Notes under the pieces: generated by a model
What the model saw: only the letters and a program-made list of their open reading frames with translations
What the model was told of the DNA's origin: nothing
The model's database searches: none
In this document: positions 31,856 through 43,975 of the stretch, piece by piece
Position numbering within the stretch: position 1 is the stretch's first letter
How the letters are laid out: the number at the start of each line of letters is the position of its first letter
Source: Cycas panzhihuaensis
Taxonomy: Eukaryota > Cycadophyta
Direction of reading: 5' to 3'
NCBI GenBank assembly: GCA_023213395.1
Contig: CM041465.1
Coordinates: 17,236,001-17,300,000 of the forward strand
DNA: 64,000 nucleotides
Translations under genes and position numbers: made by a program

Positions 31856-32110
31856 CAAGTCCTAAATCTGATCAAGGAATGGAAGAGGGAAACTATCTTT
31901 GGGACATACATCATTAATATCACGAAAGTCAATACAAATCTAAATTATACCATTCTTCTTTGATATAGGAACTATGTTAGAGACCCATTAGGAGTAGTCA
32001 ACACTCTCAATGAATCCAACTACTAATAACTTCTCCACTTCTTGCTTAATGACAATAGAGAGATATGGATGGATAGGATATTACTTTTTTTGGTTGGATT
32101 TTATGCCAGG
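31856..32110 (-). pseudogene. Reverse transcriptase, N-terminal part, of the second Tat element
   Basis: The minus strand reads SIVIKQEVEKLLVVGFIESV, NIVPISKKNGIIQI, then FRDINDVCPKDSFPLPFLDQ. This is the first third of RT with the CPKD motif, matching 24650-24830 of the inserted copy. A stop replaces Trp in the first motif. Confidence 0.8.
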
Positions 32111-33330
32111 AATAATGGTAATATTATGTTCAACTATTTGGTAGTCAAGACCTTGCATGTCTTTCTAATCCCATGTGAAAACTGAATGGAATTCACAAAA
32201 AAGATCCTTAAACTAGGTGATACCTTGGGGAGTACAACTAGCTTCCAACTTGATGATTCTAGGGGTATCCTCTATTACTACATCTAGGTTGATGGTTTAT
32301 TCCATAAGCATTGTATTCCCTTCCTCAAAGTGAGGAGGAGTAGGTTTGATTTAAGAGATAAACTCCTAGGGTTGAGAATGATTAACTATGACTTTAGAAA
32401 ACCCTAACTTATGATGTCCTTGAGGAAGACCAAGAGATGAACCTGCTAGATACTCAATGATCACTTTATCATTCTCAAAATGGTTAAGGTAAAAGAGATT
32501 GATGAGGTGAAGGTTCTTAGATTGAGAAACAAAATATGTAAGAGAACCAACTAAAGAGTTTGGAGTGGACATAAACTCTATAATTGATGCAACTTGAGAA
32601 AAGGGAATAGGCTTATCTATGAACTCCCAAATTGAAGAAAACACTTGATTAAACTCTTGATTATAATACCATAATCAAGGTGGGATAGAGATATCAAGAC
32701 AAGTGAAGATAGAGGAGGGTCCACATGAGGATGGAAAAGTAATGAGAGAGTAGAAATAGAATTAACTTCCTATACTATAGTGGAGGTTCCAAATCTCGCT
32801 TGACCTATACCAAATACCCTAGTATCTTTATCATCTGATAGTAGACCTAGGTATTGATGCAACATCTTTTTCTCATGCCTATTTAACCATGTCTTAAAGA
32901 AAGAGGAATGAAAGAAAGATAGGGGAGCAACAACATATGGGTTATATACAGTAGTACTTAATAAAGCAATTACTAAATGAGTGGTCAAAGAAGGAACTAC
33001 TAAGTTTGCCCCTATGGGCAAGCATAAAACCTATGAGAAACAAGTGTGAATAGGATTTATATCAACAAAGTCACTTCAGGATGGTCTTTGATAAGGTATG
33101 ATAGAATGGGAAGTCATTTCCTCTTCTAAAATATAAAAAGAAGAGACTAGAAGAGAATCAATCAAATTGAAAGGAATATGAATGGATAGGGAACTTGATG
33201 ATAAAGGGACTACTTCAACTAAATCCACATCCTTCACTTTTAGGTAAGTTAAAGGAGCTTTAGTAGCAAAGTACTATCTTGAACCAAGTGATTGAAAGAA
33301 ATACTCTGTAAAGTTAGAAGATTCACCAGG
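32111..33330 (-). pseudogene. Linker of the second Tat element polyprotein
   Basis: The frames 32366-32644 (MFSSIWEFIDKPIPFSQVAS, then YLAGSSLGLPQGHHKLGFSK) and 32770-33021 correspond to the 292-codon linker of the other copy. The shared element HLAGFAPNLPSGHHRLGHQK aligns with YLAGSSLGLPQGHHKLGFSK. It has many stops. Confidence 0.65.
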
Positions 33331-33935
33331 TTCTACAAAAGTCTCAATGAGAGGAATTGATTGTTTAATAGTTTAGGCTTCTGTATAATGATCTTAAGTT
33401 CTTCCTCATGGATGAACCTGAGTTCACCAAAAAGGGACAAACAAACTACTTCCATTTGGGCAATACATGGTCTACCCAAAAGGATATTATATTCTAAATC
33501 CAAGTCATTGATAGCAAGGTCGGTAAGCATTATCTTATCTTCCAATGTAAGTGGAAGAGTAACTTGACCCAAGGGCACCTTTTGATTCTTATCATACCCT
33601 TGACAGATCTATTTACATGGATCAACAATAGAAATCTCCAAATCCTTAGCAAGATGAAGGGTGATTACATTGACGGATGACCCCTCATCAATGATAACCC
33701 ACTTGATATTGACATCATCCTTGATGATCTCAATGTAGAATGATGGAATATCATTTGGCACATGGGCAAAATGATTGGGCAAAGTAGCAAGGTCAAAGGA
33801 AAAAGTAAAAGTAGGTGAAGAAGCTACCATGGGAACTCCCAATGCATCAAATAAAAGTTGACATTGCTCGAGGTAACACTTGAGCAAATTGATAACTAAT
33901 ATGCTTGTAAGAATGGTCCTTAATTTATCTATCAA
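33331..33935 (-). pseudogene. Aspartic protease of the second Tat element
   Basis: KDDVNIKWVIIDEGSSVNVI carries the D-x-GSS active site, with Glu between, and the Gly and Ser kept. It continues TLHLAKDLEIS and, after a break, DLAINDLDLEYNILLGRPCI, QMEVVCLSLFGELRFIHEEE. This is collinear with 25853-26310. Confidence 0.78.
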
Positions 33936-36430
33936 AGAGAAAGATCCATCATTTAAACTAGAAGGAATTGAACTAAACTCGATGGGATGGGGGGTACTAG
34001 AGATAAAGAGTCAGGATTCCTTACCATCAAATCAATAGATGATTTAGATGGTCCTACACTCTTTGAAGTCTCTACCATGTTTATGATTCTCTTGGTATCC
34101 CCACCTTTGGAAGGTGGGTAGGTTGATTGGTGTTTCTTCTTACTTGAATGTTTACGGGAGTGGTAGTCTTCTTTAATGAATCAAAGCTTGAAGGTTAGTC
34201 TTCATTGTCTTATATCTTATTTCATTTGCCTTTATCTTCTTTACTAGTTTTCTCATAGTGTTGAGGCAATGAATCCTTATGGATCATTTAGTCTTGTGAT
34301 GAATTGGAAGAATGGTTTACTTGAGTGTTTTTGTTATGGATTACATTCTGAATAGTTCAACACTCACTTCTATCATGTGTGTTAGTCTAATGATAGGAGA
34401 ACCATTTTGTCTTTTTAGATGAAGGAGGAGGAGGAGGAGGAGCTTACTTCTTCCTCCCCTTAATCAAGTGGATCACCTTGGTCTCTTGAGAGGATTGAAT
34501 AGGAGATGGACCATCTACATATAATTTAGTATTGATTGCACACTCAAGTGATTTAATCAAAGAAGTAAGATGATCATACGTAGGCTTAGGATGGGTAGCC
34601 TTCGTAGGATGAACTAGATCTTTAGAAGGTGTAGGTTTCCTAACCTTCTTAATACCTACTTGTATTTTAAATGTCTCTAATGCTAAACTGTGATCAACTG
34701 CTTCTTCGTACATTTGAGAACCAAGTTTCAAATCTTCTAAATGTTCATGGGGCCTCAACACATTGGTAAATAGATCAAATAGTAAACTAGGATCAAGGTA
34801 TGAATGACAAACATGAACCTGATCTTAAAATCTCCTAACAGAATCTCTTGAAGTTTCATCATTATTTTGTTTAGTTACCAACAAGGATTTAATGCATGAC
34901 TTAAAAGGTCTCACTACATCAAAATAGTTGATAAAAGAGTCAACTAGTTATTGAAATGAGAGAATTGAGGCTGAAGGGAGATGACAAAATCACTTCAAAG
35001 AACCACCTTGAAGCGATTTTAAAAATAGTCACATCATAACATAATCATATGGCATACAATCCATGCAAGTAAGCACAAATGCTTGTATATGGGAGGCAGA
35101 GTCTTAAGATGAGTCACCAAAAAGTTTAGGTAATTAAGGAAGAAACAGGGTCATAGGTGACAACAAAACTTCGTGCAGAAAGGGAGACTCGTATAGTCTA
35201 GGAAGGGTCTCCTTGGCCTCAACATAATAGGACATTAAGGTAAGGATGACAGATGAGGAATAGATGAATGCATAAGTTATTGTGATTGTGGTTGTTGTTA
35301 TGAAACATCATGAAGTGGAAGAGTAGAAGGAGGAACAAACCATGTTGCATGATTAACCATAGAATTGGTTTGAGGTATAAAGTTTTATGGGAAACTTGAA
35401 TTAAAGGTATAAAAAGGGTTAGGTTGTGGGCTAGGCCTAGGAATATGTGAAGAAGGAATAGGCTTAAAAGTCCCCAATAGTTGTGATTGCCCTACTAAAT
35501 CATGTGAATGTAGTAATTTAAGTATAAGAAACATGTTATGATGAGAAAATTACATTAGACACTCTAGGTGATGGTAAGCAAGGCCTGACACCATAAGATC
35601 CAATGGTATGCGATACATGAAGGGGTATCTGAGTGGTCGAAGAAATAGGATATGAAGAGGTAATCCTAGTATAGTAAGACTGAATTGGTCATAAACTAGG
35701 TGAGTCCATAACCACTTGACTGGAAGTGGGTATATGCATGGTGCTTGGAATGCCATAAGCAATAGTAGTGGTATCATCTCCATAAGTAAGAGGTATAGAG
35801 TGGGAAGAATAAACCTGAATCTACTACCTAGGAGAAGATTGGCAAGGTTGTGAATGAGTTGATTTGTGATCATCAACTTCTTCCATAAGTAGAGAATGAG
35901 GTTTTGAAGTGGGTCTTGGTGAAGGAGGATGAGAAGGGTGAGGAGAATGCATGGTTTCAGTTGGAGGGTCTACCTCAATCGACTTATAGCCTTCACCTAA
36001 GGGATCAATCTGAACATGTTGTAGTAAAGATGACATGGTATGAGTCTTAGGGTGGAATGGATCATGATAACCAAGCATGCATAGTGGGATAGGGATTCTA
36101 GTAAGAATCAACTTAGGAAAAGAAGGATGTAACCAAGTAGGAGGTGGTTCTTCCTATGGGAAAGAAGGATCTGCAAAAGAATGATCACCATGATACTACA
36201 AAGGATCTAGATATCCCTACTCCACTGCTACATTATATAGTTGTGTTGAATCTTTAGGAGGATAAACATATATATCATGTGTTTGAAACTCTAAGGATTC
36301 AACACATGATGATGAAACATCTTGACCAAAGTGTAATAGACATGTTTGAGAATTAGGCATAAGTCCTTGAAGTCTCAACAAGCACCTAGGTATAGGTATT
36401 GTAGTTTTCATAACTTTACTTGAAGATAAA
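33936..36430 (-). pseudogene. gag of the second Tat element
   Basis: The N-terminal part (36453-35550) is Pro/Ser/His-rich like that of the other copy (e.g. MLGYHDPFHPKTHTMSSLLQ; EVDPPTETMHSPHPSHPPSP). The central gag core near 34750-35100 is fragmentary; a piece MYEEAVDHSLALETFKIQVG aligns with TITKCLALEAIEIQACLKQP of the other copy. The frame 34444-34761 covers the end of the core and the basic tail. Stops and frameshifts are frequent. Confidence 0.65.
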
Positions 36431-36437
36431 TAGTGGC

Positions 36438-36455
36438 TCCCCAGTATAGTCACTA
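36438..36455 (-). other. Primer binding site region of the second Tat element
   Basis: The minus strand reads TAGTGACTATACTGGGGA, aligned without gaps to the site at 29110-29127 and differing only by transitions. Confidence 0.6.
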
Positions 36456-36456
36456 G

Positions 36457-38251
36457 AAAGATGGTGGTTTAAGGTCTATCCCTAGAAAGATGATGGTGTT
36501 CTATGGGTGGATCCTTAGTAAGACTACTAAAAAGATGGTCTAGGGCTTAGGGAAGATCTAATACGAAGCTCAAAGAGACCTAAAGGACCATCTTTACCCA
36601 ACTCCTAAGAAGGAGTTTTCACCTAGTAGTGTCATCTACCTGAGTGAGAGTGGGTATGATGAAAGGTGTGGATGTGAAGCGGGGTGATAGAATCCACTAA
36701 ACTATATGACTAAATAAAGGAGTTCTAGGTTCAAAGTTGTACTTATAGTATCTTTAATACCCTTCCTAGGGACTCCTCTCACGTAATCAGTTCAACCTTT
36801 TGAGTTTTACTAAGATGTAGGAGAGGGTAAGCTAATGGAAATAATGGCTTGTCTTGCTTAGGTTTCTAGGTTTTGATATTGTTGTAAAGATGAAAATCTA
36901 AGAGAGTAAGACAATACAATCAAAGAAACCACAAGATTAAACTCACATCAATCTTTTTATTTTTCTTTTTTATTTTCTATAATGAAATCTCAAACAAACA
37001 CACTAGAAACTATGCATTCAAGTCCTTTTTTGTTGTTTTCAAAAAAACGATGCACATGCAACTATGAAGTGGATTTCCTACATGCACACTTTACTTCTAA
37101 AAGATATGATACTATTAAAAATCTAAAAATAAGCACATAATCTTTATGCATATTTCTTTTTCAAAAGAGATTAATCTACATGCAAGACTAGTTAATATGC
37201 TCCCAACTTTAATACACGCAACTAATTCTTTTAAAAGTGATGAAATAATGAATAAGAAAAGAGAATCCTAAAGGAAACTACTGTTGTTTTATGATAATTT
37301 TTAGACTTATGAGATGATGGACAAGTCATAAATTTTAAGAATAATCATCCATGCAAGGCCAATGAAAGGTTCTATCATAATTGGAGTAGTGAGAGCTCCA
37401 AAAGGAATCCTTGAACCTAATATGAAAGTTGAAAATTAGAAATACTCCAACCAAACAATGCTATCAACTTTTGATTCTTAAGATACAATAGCTAACCTAA
37501 AAATAAAAGTGTATATAATGATATATATAAGACAAATATTCCTTTCCTATTGTAAAGAGCACCTTAGAATGGTAGTTTTCTTTTCACTTGACTAACTTTT
37601 CCACACACTTTCCTTTAAAGCAAGAGTAAAGAAGGAAGCATCAATAATCTAAAGAGGCTAAACTAGAACTAAACCAAGCCAAACAAGAGTGGCAATCTAA
37701 CTGAAATATAGGCTACTATGAGAGAGTGATAAAGAGTAGTTAGATGTATGGTGGAGAGATGATCGTGCCCCACCCTAGTCTATCCTTAAGGAACCCCACA
37801 AAGGGTAGACCTTTTAGAATATATTTTTAGTAACAAAAGTCTAAAGGAGATTCCAATAATAATCAACTAATAAAAAGAAATAATTCTAAGTGGAAATTAA
37901 CCTTAAAACTTCATGAAACAAGCTTGAAAGCCAATAGGAAAGATCTTACCAAATCAAGAGAAGTTTGAAGAATAAATTGATGAAGATCCAAGAAAGTGGA
38001 AGTTCAGACCATCAACAATCAAGTAGCAGTGTCTCAGCAATAAAACTTCTTTAAGATTTCACCCAATAGACTTCAGAAAATCAAGTCTTCAAAGCCACAA
38101 CAATAGTCCTTTAGAATTCTCTAAAGAAATTCATAAAATCTCATAACTAGAGTAAGAATCACTTCTTCTTCTCTAATTCTCAACAACCATAACTCTTCTA
38201 ACACTTCTAGGCATAAAAAGGACTAAATCCCATCACATCTGGGTGGTAGCA
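36457..38251 (-). repeat. 5' LTR of the second Tat element (right edge tentative)
   Basis: It follows the primer site by one base. Part of it is recognisably related to the 2.7-kb LTR: gatgtaggagagggtaagc and tggaaataatgg near 36810-36850 parallel 15370-15400. It is AT-rich elsewhere, with no gene. The right edge at gtagca|tg is chosen because a copia LTR starts there; it was not confirmed against the 3' LTR. Confidence 0.5.
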
Positions 38252-38567
38252 TGTAGAATTTTGGCACGCTAGCCTAATTTTTTGTTGCATGATAGTGAAA
38301 AATGTAATTAGTCATATTTTTCACCTACCAAAAATGTGATTTTATTCTAAAAACATGATCTATCACGTTTTTCAGCTACCCAAAAAAAATGATTTTCTTC
38401 TAAAAATACGATTAGTCATATTTTTGATAGGGTGAAAAATGTCTTAATTATAAATATAGGGTCCTATGACCCAACCATGTTGTTTAACATCACCTTTCAT
38501 TTAGAACTATTGTTATGTTCATCAATATAGGCTTGTAATATGGTTATGTTTTATCCTTAAGCCTTCA
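38252..38567 (+). repeat. LTR of a copia element (5' LTR of the interrupted gag remnant)
   Basis: The right end ccttca is followed, after tt, by a tRNA-iMet-like primer site (38570). A TATA-like tataaatatag lies near 38450. The left end TGTAGAA is tentative. A tandem repeat occupies its first half. Confidence 0.5.
38298..38434. repeat. About 52-bp tandem repeat, 2.6 copies
   Basis: Copies start at 38298, 38349 and 38402. Each contains aaaaatgt/acgatta-like, then catatttttcac or cacgtttttcag. It lies upstream of the TATA-like box, a usual place for LTR promoter repeats. Confidence 0.7.
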
Positions 38568-38569
38568 TT

Positions 38570-38582
38570 TGGCATCAGAGCT
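38570..38582 (+). other. Primer binding site (tRNA-iMet type) of the interrupted copia element
   Basis: TGGCATCAGAGCT is TGGTATCAGAGC with one T to C change, two bases after the LTR end. The Tork-type insertion lies 60 bp downstream. Confidence 0.65.
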
Positions 38583-38641
38583 TGATATTTTTATCTATGA
38601 AGCACACAATAGTGTTACAACATATTGTCTAGTCTATATTT

Positions 38642-39286
38642 TGTTGGATATTGTGATAAGAATTATGGGGCTAATATTTTGGCATGTTTTCGGCACAGTT
38701 CCCCCTCCTAATCTTTCTCAGGGGGTTCTAAGGGGGGTGGGAGCCCCCCTTGGTCGAGGGATGCGAGGGTGTGGAATGCCCCCCGCTAGGAGGGGGTTCA
38801 GGGACGATAGGCCCCGACCCGAAAAATTAGCCATGTAAACCTTATCAAAATGTAAAGAGAATCAAGATCGTTCGATATAAATACCCTAGATTCTACGGTT
38901 AAGATTTAGGTCTTGGATGTTCCTCTCATGTAGCCCATCTTAGGGCTTTTCTTATTATGTTGTAATGTAATGCAATGTACTGTGATGAGGGTGGTGGCTG
39001 GTTGTTATTCCTGAGAGCACTTTGTAATTGAGATGTACTATTTCTCCATTCTACAGCAATAAAGATCAATACCTTTCCTATATAGATGTTTCCCTAGCAC
39101 ACTGTTAGGGTTTTACCACGTTATATCAGGTGCATATATGATGTTTGGCTTTCATTTTCATGTTATTGTATAATCTCTGATTTTAGAACTTGCATGTAAT
39201 TTTAAGTTTTGATTTCTATAACTAGTTGTAAGAATATAATAGATCTTTATGGCAGTTAAAAGGTTTGGGACCTTGTATTCTCAACA
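38642..39286 (+). repeat. 5' LTR of the Tork-type element
   Basis: It is 645 bp, from TGTTGGATATTG to TCTCAACA. It has a G/C-rich block (38700-38820), TATAAATA at 38876-38883 and AATAAA at 39058-39063. The frame 38569-38838 crosses its edge and is not a gene. Confidence 0.95.
38876..38883 (+). promoter_or_regulatory. TATA box of the Tork-type 5' LTR
   Basis: TATAAATA occurs in the 5' LTR. In the 3' LTR the same place reads TACAAATA, so that copy's promoter is damaged. Confidence 0.7.
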
Positions 39287-39288
39287 AG

Positions 39289-39301
39289 TGGTATCAGAGC
39301 C
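39289..39301 (+). other. Primer binding site of the Tork-type element
   Basis: TGGTATCAGAGCC matches the initiator methionine tRNA site exactly and stands two bases after the LTR. Confidence 0.92.
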
Positions 39302-39357
39302 ACTCTTTTTCTTTCAGTGAGTTTGTGAAGGTTTTGGTGTCAACTTTTCTACACCAA

Positions 39358-40113
39358 ATGGCAAAACTAGTAGGTACAAAGTTTGAGGTAGAGAAATTCA
39401 ATGGTAAGAACAACTTCAAGTTATGGAAGCTAAAAGCATATGATATTCTTGTACAACAGGGTTTGTACAAAGCCCTTATAAGCAAATCGAAGAAACCCAC
39501 AGTGATGGATGATGATGAATGGGATGATTTAGATAAAAAAACACTTAGCACAATACGATTGTACTTGGCGGATAAAGTTTTATTTAACATCGCAAGGGAG
39601 TAGATAGCAGCAAGATTATGGACTCGATTAGAAGGCCTGTATATGACCAAATCAGTAACAAATTGAATCTACCCAAAGAGGCAATTGTACTCATTATGGA
39701 TGAAGGAAGGTACAAAAATTGCTGACCATCTAAATGTTTTCAATACTCTTATTTATCAATTGACTAGTATCGATGTTAAAATTGAGGATGAGGATAAGGT
39801 TGTTACCCTATTATGCTCATTACCTGAATCTTGGGATAATATTGTCACCTCAATTAGTTTTAGCACTATATATGAATTGAAATATGATTCTGTTGTGAGT
39901 GCTTTTCTAATGGAAGAAGTGTGGAGGAAGTCTAGTCTTGAAACCTCCACACTAGAAGCCATGACAGTAAGGGGTAGAATGTTTAAGAGAGGACAAAACT
40001 CTAGGGATACATCGAGGTCTAAGTCAAAGAGCAAAAAGAGTAAGCTTAGGTGTTGGCATTGTAATAAGACCAGTCACCTCAAGAAGGATTGTTACAAAAA
40101 GAAAGAGTTCTAG
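39358..40113 (+). pseudogene. gag of the Tork-type element
   Basis: The start ATG at 39358 gives MAKLVGTKFEVEKFNGKNNF and KLWKLKAYDILVQQGLYKAL, the usual beginning of Tork/Tnt1-type gag. DHLNVFNTLIYQLTSIDVKI, CSLPESWDNIVTSISF and the knuckle CWHCNKTSHLKKDC (C-x2-C-x4-H-x4-C, intact) follow. There are two main breaks: TAG at 39601 and a second near 39665. The C-terminus is basic (SRSKSKSKKSKLR). Confidence 0.9.
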
Positions 40114-40205
40114 AAAAGGAAGATCCTACCAAGGAGGAAAATTAGGTGGAGTCAAATCAAGGTATGGATGATGATGTCTTGGTCACTTATAATGTTTCTC
40201 ATTAT

Positions 40206-41660
40206 CACCATGACTGGTTATTAGATTTAGGTGCTTCGCACCATATGTGTCCATACAAGAGTTGGTTCTTATCATACTAACCTCTTGATGGTGGTGATCT
40301 GCTTATGGGAAATGAAGTTTCTTATAAGATAGTAGGCATTGGTAGCATCATAATTAAGATGTTCGATGGGGTAGTCAGAACTTTAACGCAGGTTAGACAT
40401 GTACCTGATTTGAAAAGGAATCTAATTTCCTTGGGTGAATTAGATTTGGGTGGTTTTAAGTATACAGGTCATGAAGGAATCCTAAAGGTGTCAAAGGGCT
40501 TCTTGGTTGTTATTGAAGCCTTAAAGAAAGGAAATATTTACATTTTAGTGGAAAGTACAGATGCCAACCAAGTAGCTATAGCGTCAAAGACTGTAGAAGA
40601 TCCAGCTCAGCTATGGCATCAGAGACTTGGGCACATGAGTAAGAGAGGACTTAAAGTGCTGATAAACTATAAGTTGCTTCCTAACTTGCAACTTTCAGAC
40701 TTGGCTTTCTGTAAACATTATGTTTTTGGAAAACAATATAGACTCAAGTTTAAAGTAGGTAGTCACACTAGTAAATGCATTCTGGATTATGTACATTCAT
40801 ATGTATGGGGACCAGCCCCTAAAATATCTTATGGAGGATCATTTTATTTTGTTACATTTATAGATGATTGCTCCAGGAAGGTATGGGTCTATTTTTTGAA
40901 AAGGAAATCTGAAGTTTTCAGTGTGTTTAAGCAGTTCAAGGCTTTAGTTGAGAACAGTACTAGTAAGATAATCAAATGTTTAAGAACTAACAATGGAGGT
41001 GAGTTCAGCTCCTTGGAGTTTGAGAACTATTGCAGAGAAGTTGGGATCAAAAGATACAAGATCACTAGTTATACTCCATAGTAAAATGACATTGTTGAGT
41101 GCATGAATAGGACACTCTTGGAAAGAGCAAGAAGCATGCTAAGTAATGTAGGAGTGGAGCAGGGCTTGTGGGCAGAAGCTGTTCAAACAGCTTGCTATCT
41201 AGTAAACAAGTCACCATCACTTACAATAGATTGTAAGATTCCTAAAGAGGTATGGACTGGACATCCATGTGATTATTCAAATTTAAAAGTTTTTGGTTGT
41301 GATGCTTATGCTTGGACTAACAATAGTAAACATTCAAAGTTAGACCCAAAATCCAAGAGATATATCTTTGTTGGTTATGGTGATAAGGATGGTGTGAAGG
41401 GATACAGGTTGTAGGAACCTACTACCCACAAAATCACCATTAATAAAGATGTTGTATTTGATGAATCTCCCCTTGTAAAATCAGACAGTGGAGAAGTTGA
41501 AATGAAACAGGAAAAGCAAGCTAAACTTCAACAAGTCAAGTTTGAAATGCAACCATTTGTGGAATCAGAAGAGTATGAAGATCTTTCTGAAGATGAATTA
41601 GTAGCAGATTCACAGGAGTATGTGGACACTCCTCTGCCAATAGTTAGAAGATCTACATGA
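40206..41660 (+). pseudogene. Protease and integrase of the Tork-type element
   Basis: The protease site reads WLLDLGASHHMC, with Leu in place of Ser/Thr after the Asp. Integrase begins LWHQRLGHMSKRGLKVLINY and FCKHYVFGKQYRLKF; the second zinc Cys pair is reduced by a Cys to Tyr change. In the DDE core the first Asp is Tyr (DYVHSYVWGPAP) and the second is Asn (CLRTNNGGEFSSLEFENYC). The Glu remains (VECMNRTLLERARSML). YSNLKVFGCDAYAW and YIFVGYGDKDGVKGYRL close the domain. The clean frames are 40305-41081 and 41103-41414. Integration activity is certainly lost in this copy. Confidence 0.9.
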
Positions 41661-41779
41661 GTTAGTCATCCACTTGACATGTATAACCCTTCTATTTCTA
41701 TTACTTTAGTTTCTAATGATGGTGAGCCCACATGTTATCAGGAAGCAGTAGATGATATCCATGGTAAGAAGTGGATAAG

Positions 41780-42430
41780 GGCTATGTAAGAAGAGATAGA
41801 TGCTTTGAAGAAAAATAATTCATGGGACTTGGTAGAACTTCCACATGGCAGGAAGACTGTTGGTTGTAGGTGGGTTTTCAAAAAGAAAACAAATGTTGAT
41901 GGAAAGGTTGATAAATACAGGGCAAGACTGGTGGCTAAAGGTTTTACACAGAAAGCAGGTATTGACTTTCATGAGATCTTTTCACCAATTGTTAAACTTG
42001 TTTTAATTTGAGTGCTGTTAGCATTGCTAGCTTCTCTTGATTTGGAGTTGGAGAAGTTAGATGTAAAAACATATTTTGTACATGGAGATTTAGATGAGGA
42101 GTTCTATATGGATCAACCAGAAGGGTTTGTACAAGATGGTAGGAAAAGACTTATTTGCAGGCTTAGGAAATCATTGTATGGCCTGAAGCAATAAACCAGG
42201 CAATGGTACAAGAAGTTTGATGCCTTCATGGAGATCCAAAATTTTAAAAGAAGTGAGTATGATCATTGTGTTTACTTTAAATTTATGGATAATGGCTTAT
42301 TCATTATCTTGGTGTTATATGTTGATGACATGTTGGTTGCAAGCAAGAGCATGGAAGAAATCAATAAGCTAAAGGCTCAATTGGCTAGGACTTTTGATAT
42401 GAAGGATCTAGGAGGTGCAAAATAAATCTT
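41780..42430 (+). pseudogene. Reverse transcriptase of the Tork-type element
   Basis: NNSWDLVELPHGRKTVGCRW, VFKKKTNVDGKVDKYRARLV, AKGFTQKAGIDFHEIFSPIV, EKLDVKTYFVHGDLDEEFYM, DQPEGFVQDG, RLRKSLYGLKQ and the catalytic loop LYVDDMLVASKS are all readable with both Asp present. Three stops (near 42009, 42192, 42423) replace Arg- or Gln-type codons. Confidence 0.92.
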
Positions 42431-42434
42431 AGGT

Positions 42435-43282
42435 ATGGAGATATATAGAGACAGGAAAAATTGTAAGCTATGGTTATCACAGCAAAAATATATAGAGAAG
42501 GTGCTAACTAGGTTTGGTATGGTAAATGTGAAACCATTGAGTATCCCATTGGCTTCCCACTTCAAGATTTCTTCGAATATGAGTCCTAGTAGTGAAGAAG
42601 AAAAGGCTTATATGTCTCGTGTGCCTTATGCCAATGCAGTAGGACGTTTGATGTATGTCATGGTATGTATAAGACCTGATATTTCAAATGCAGTCAGTGT
42701 AGTTAGCAGGTTTATGGCAAATCTAGGAAAGGAACATTGGGATGCAATGAAATGGGTGCTTCAATATTTGAGAGGGACGAGCGACTACTGCATCACATTT
42801 GGAGGTACAGGTAATCAGGTTTGTGGATATGTCAATTTAGACTTTATAGGAGATTTAGACAAAAGAAGGTCTACTTCAGGTTATGTTTTTACTCTTACAA
42901 ATGGTCAAGTTAGTTGGATGTCCAAATTGCAGAGCATAATTGTACTGTCAACCATAGAAGCTGAATATGTTACTGCAACACATGCATGTAAAGAAGTAAT
43001 CTGGTTACAGGGTCTATTGGTTGAGCTTAGAAGGAGACAGGAAAATATAAAGGTATTTTGTGACAGTCAAAGTGCCATTTACTTAGCCAAGAATCCAGCT
43101 TATCACAGTAGAACAAAGCATATTACTTTGAAGTACCATTTTGTTAGACAGGTTGTGGAAGTAGGTGGAGTAGCACTTGAGAAGATTCACACCAATCAAA
43201 ATTATGTTGATATATTCACAAAACCAGTACCATTAGAGAAGTTTAAATGGTGTTTGACTTCTCTTAGCTTGCAGAAAAGATG
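42435..43282 (+). pseudogene. RNase H and C-terminus of the Tork-type element
   Basis: A clean 282-codon frame covers the RT connection (SQQKYIEKVLTRFGMVNVKP; YANAVGRLMYVMVCIRPDIS) and copia RNase H. The usual GYVDSDYAGD motif reads GYVNLDFIGDLDKRRSTSGY, STIEAEYVTATHACKEVIWL keeps the Glu, and FCDSQSAIYLAKNPAYHSRT and HITLKYHFVRQVVEVG are typical. Loss of the first Asp (GYVN) makes the enzyme inactive. It ends in the usual KPVPLEKFKWCL box. Confidence 0.9.
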
Positions 43283-43319
43283 ATGAATGGTCCAGGAAAG
43301 GTACCAAGTAATTGTTGTC

Positions 43320-43330
43320 AAGGTGGAGAT
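43320..43330 (+). other. Polypurine tract of the Tork-type element
   Basis: AAGGTGGAGAT directly precedes the 3' LTR, as in many plant copia elements. Confidence 0.85.
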
Positions 43331-43975
43331 TATTGGATATTATGACAACAATTATGGGGCTAATATTTTGGCATGATTTCAATGAGATTTCCCCCCCTAA
43401 TCTTTCTCGGGGGATTCTAAGGGAGGCGGGAGCCCCCCTTGGATGTGGGGTGCGAGGGTGTGGAATGCCCCTCGTTAGGAGGGGGTTCAGGGGTGATAGC
43501 CCCTAACCCAAAAAATTAGCCATGTAAACCTTATCAAAATATAAAGAGAATCAGGGTCGTTCGATACAAATACCCTAGATTCTATGGTTGAGATTTAGTT
43601 CTTGGATGTTCCTCCCATATAGCCTATCTTAGGGCTTTTCTTATTATGTTGTAATGTAATGCAATATACTGTGATGAGGGCGGCGGCTGGTTATTGTTCT
43701 TGAGAGCACTCTGTAACTGAGATGTATTGTTTCTCCATTCTACAATAATAAAGATCGATACCTTTCCTGTGTGGATGTTTCCCTAGCACACTGCTAGGTT
43801 TTTACCACATTATATTGGGTGCATATGTGATGTTTGGCTTTTATTTTCATGTTATTGTATAATCTCTGATTTTAGAACTTGCATGTAATTTTAAGTTTCA
43901 ATTTTTGTAACTAGTTGTAAGAATGTAATAGATCTTGGTGGTGGTTAAAAGGTTTAGGACCTTGTACTCTCAACA
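43331..43975 (+). repeat. 3' LTR of the Tork-type element
   Basis: It is 645 bp and collinear with the 5' LTR, starting TATTGG (TG to TA) and ending CAACA, followed by the TATTT duplication. Confidence 0.95.

Larger units (their letters stand above)
31856..38251 (-). mobile_element. Second Tat-type gypsy element, right part (5' half)
   Basis: It resumes RT directly after the GTTAT duplication and continues on the minus strand through linker, protease and gag to a primer site at 36438-36455, then a 5' LTR. The reading FRDINDVCPKDSFPLPF near 31890-31950 connects to the RT remainder at 14979. The gag, protease and linker are collinear with those of the 16.9-kb element, though every part carries more stops. 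The outer boundary at 38251 is tentative. Confidence 0.82.
38642..43975 (+). mobile_element. Ty1/copia element of Tnt1/Tork type, 5.3 kb
   Basis: Two 645-bp LTRs (38642-39286, 43331-43975), a target duplication TATTT (38637-38641, 43976-43980), a tRNA-iMet primer site at 39289 and a purine tract at 43320-43330 delimit it. The interior carries gag, protease, integrase, RT and RNase H in copia order on the plus strand, with long conserved frames but about a dozen stops. It is the best preserved copia element in the window. It interrupts an older copia element whose gag is at 46333. Confidence 0.95.

Noticed and set aside
38569-38838. Frame reading MRGCGMPPARRGF in the Tork-type LTR, also at 43312-43506
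   Set aside because: Crosses the LTR boundary in one copy and is present only because both LTRs share the GC-rich block.
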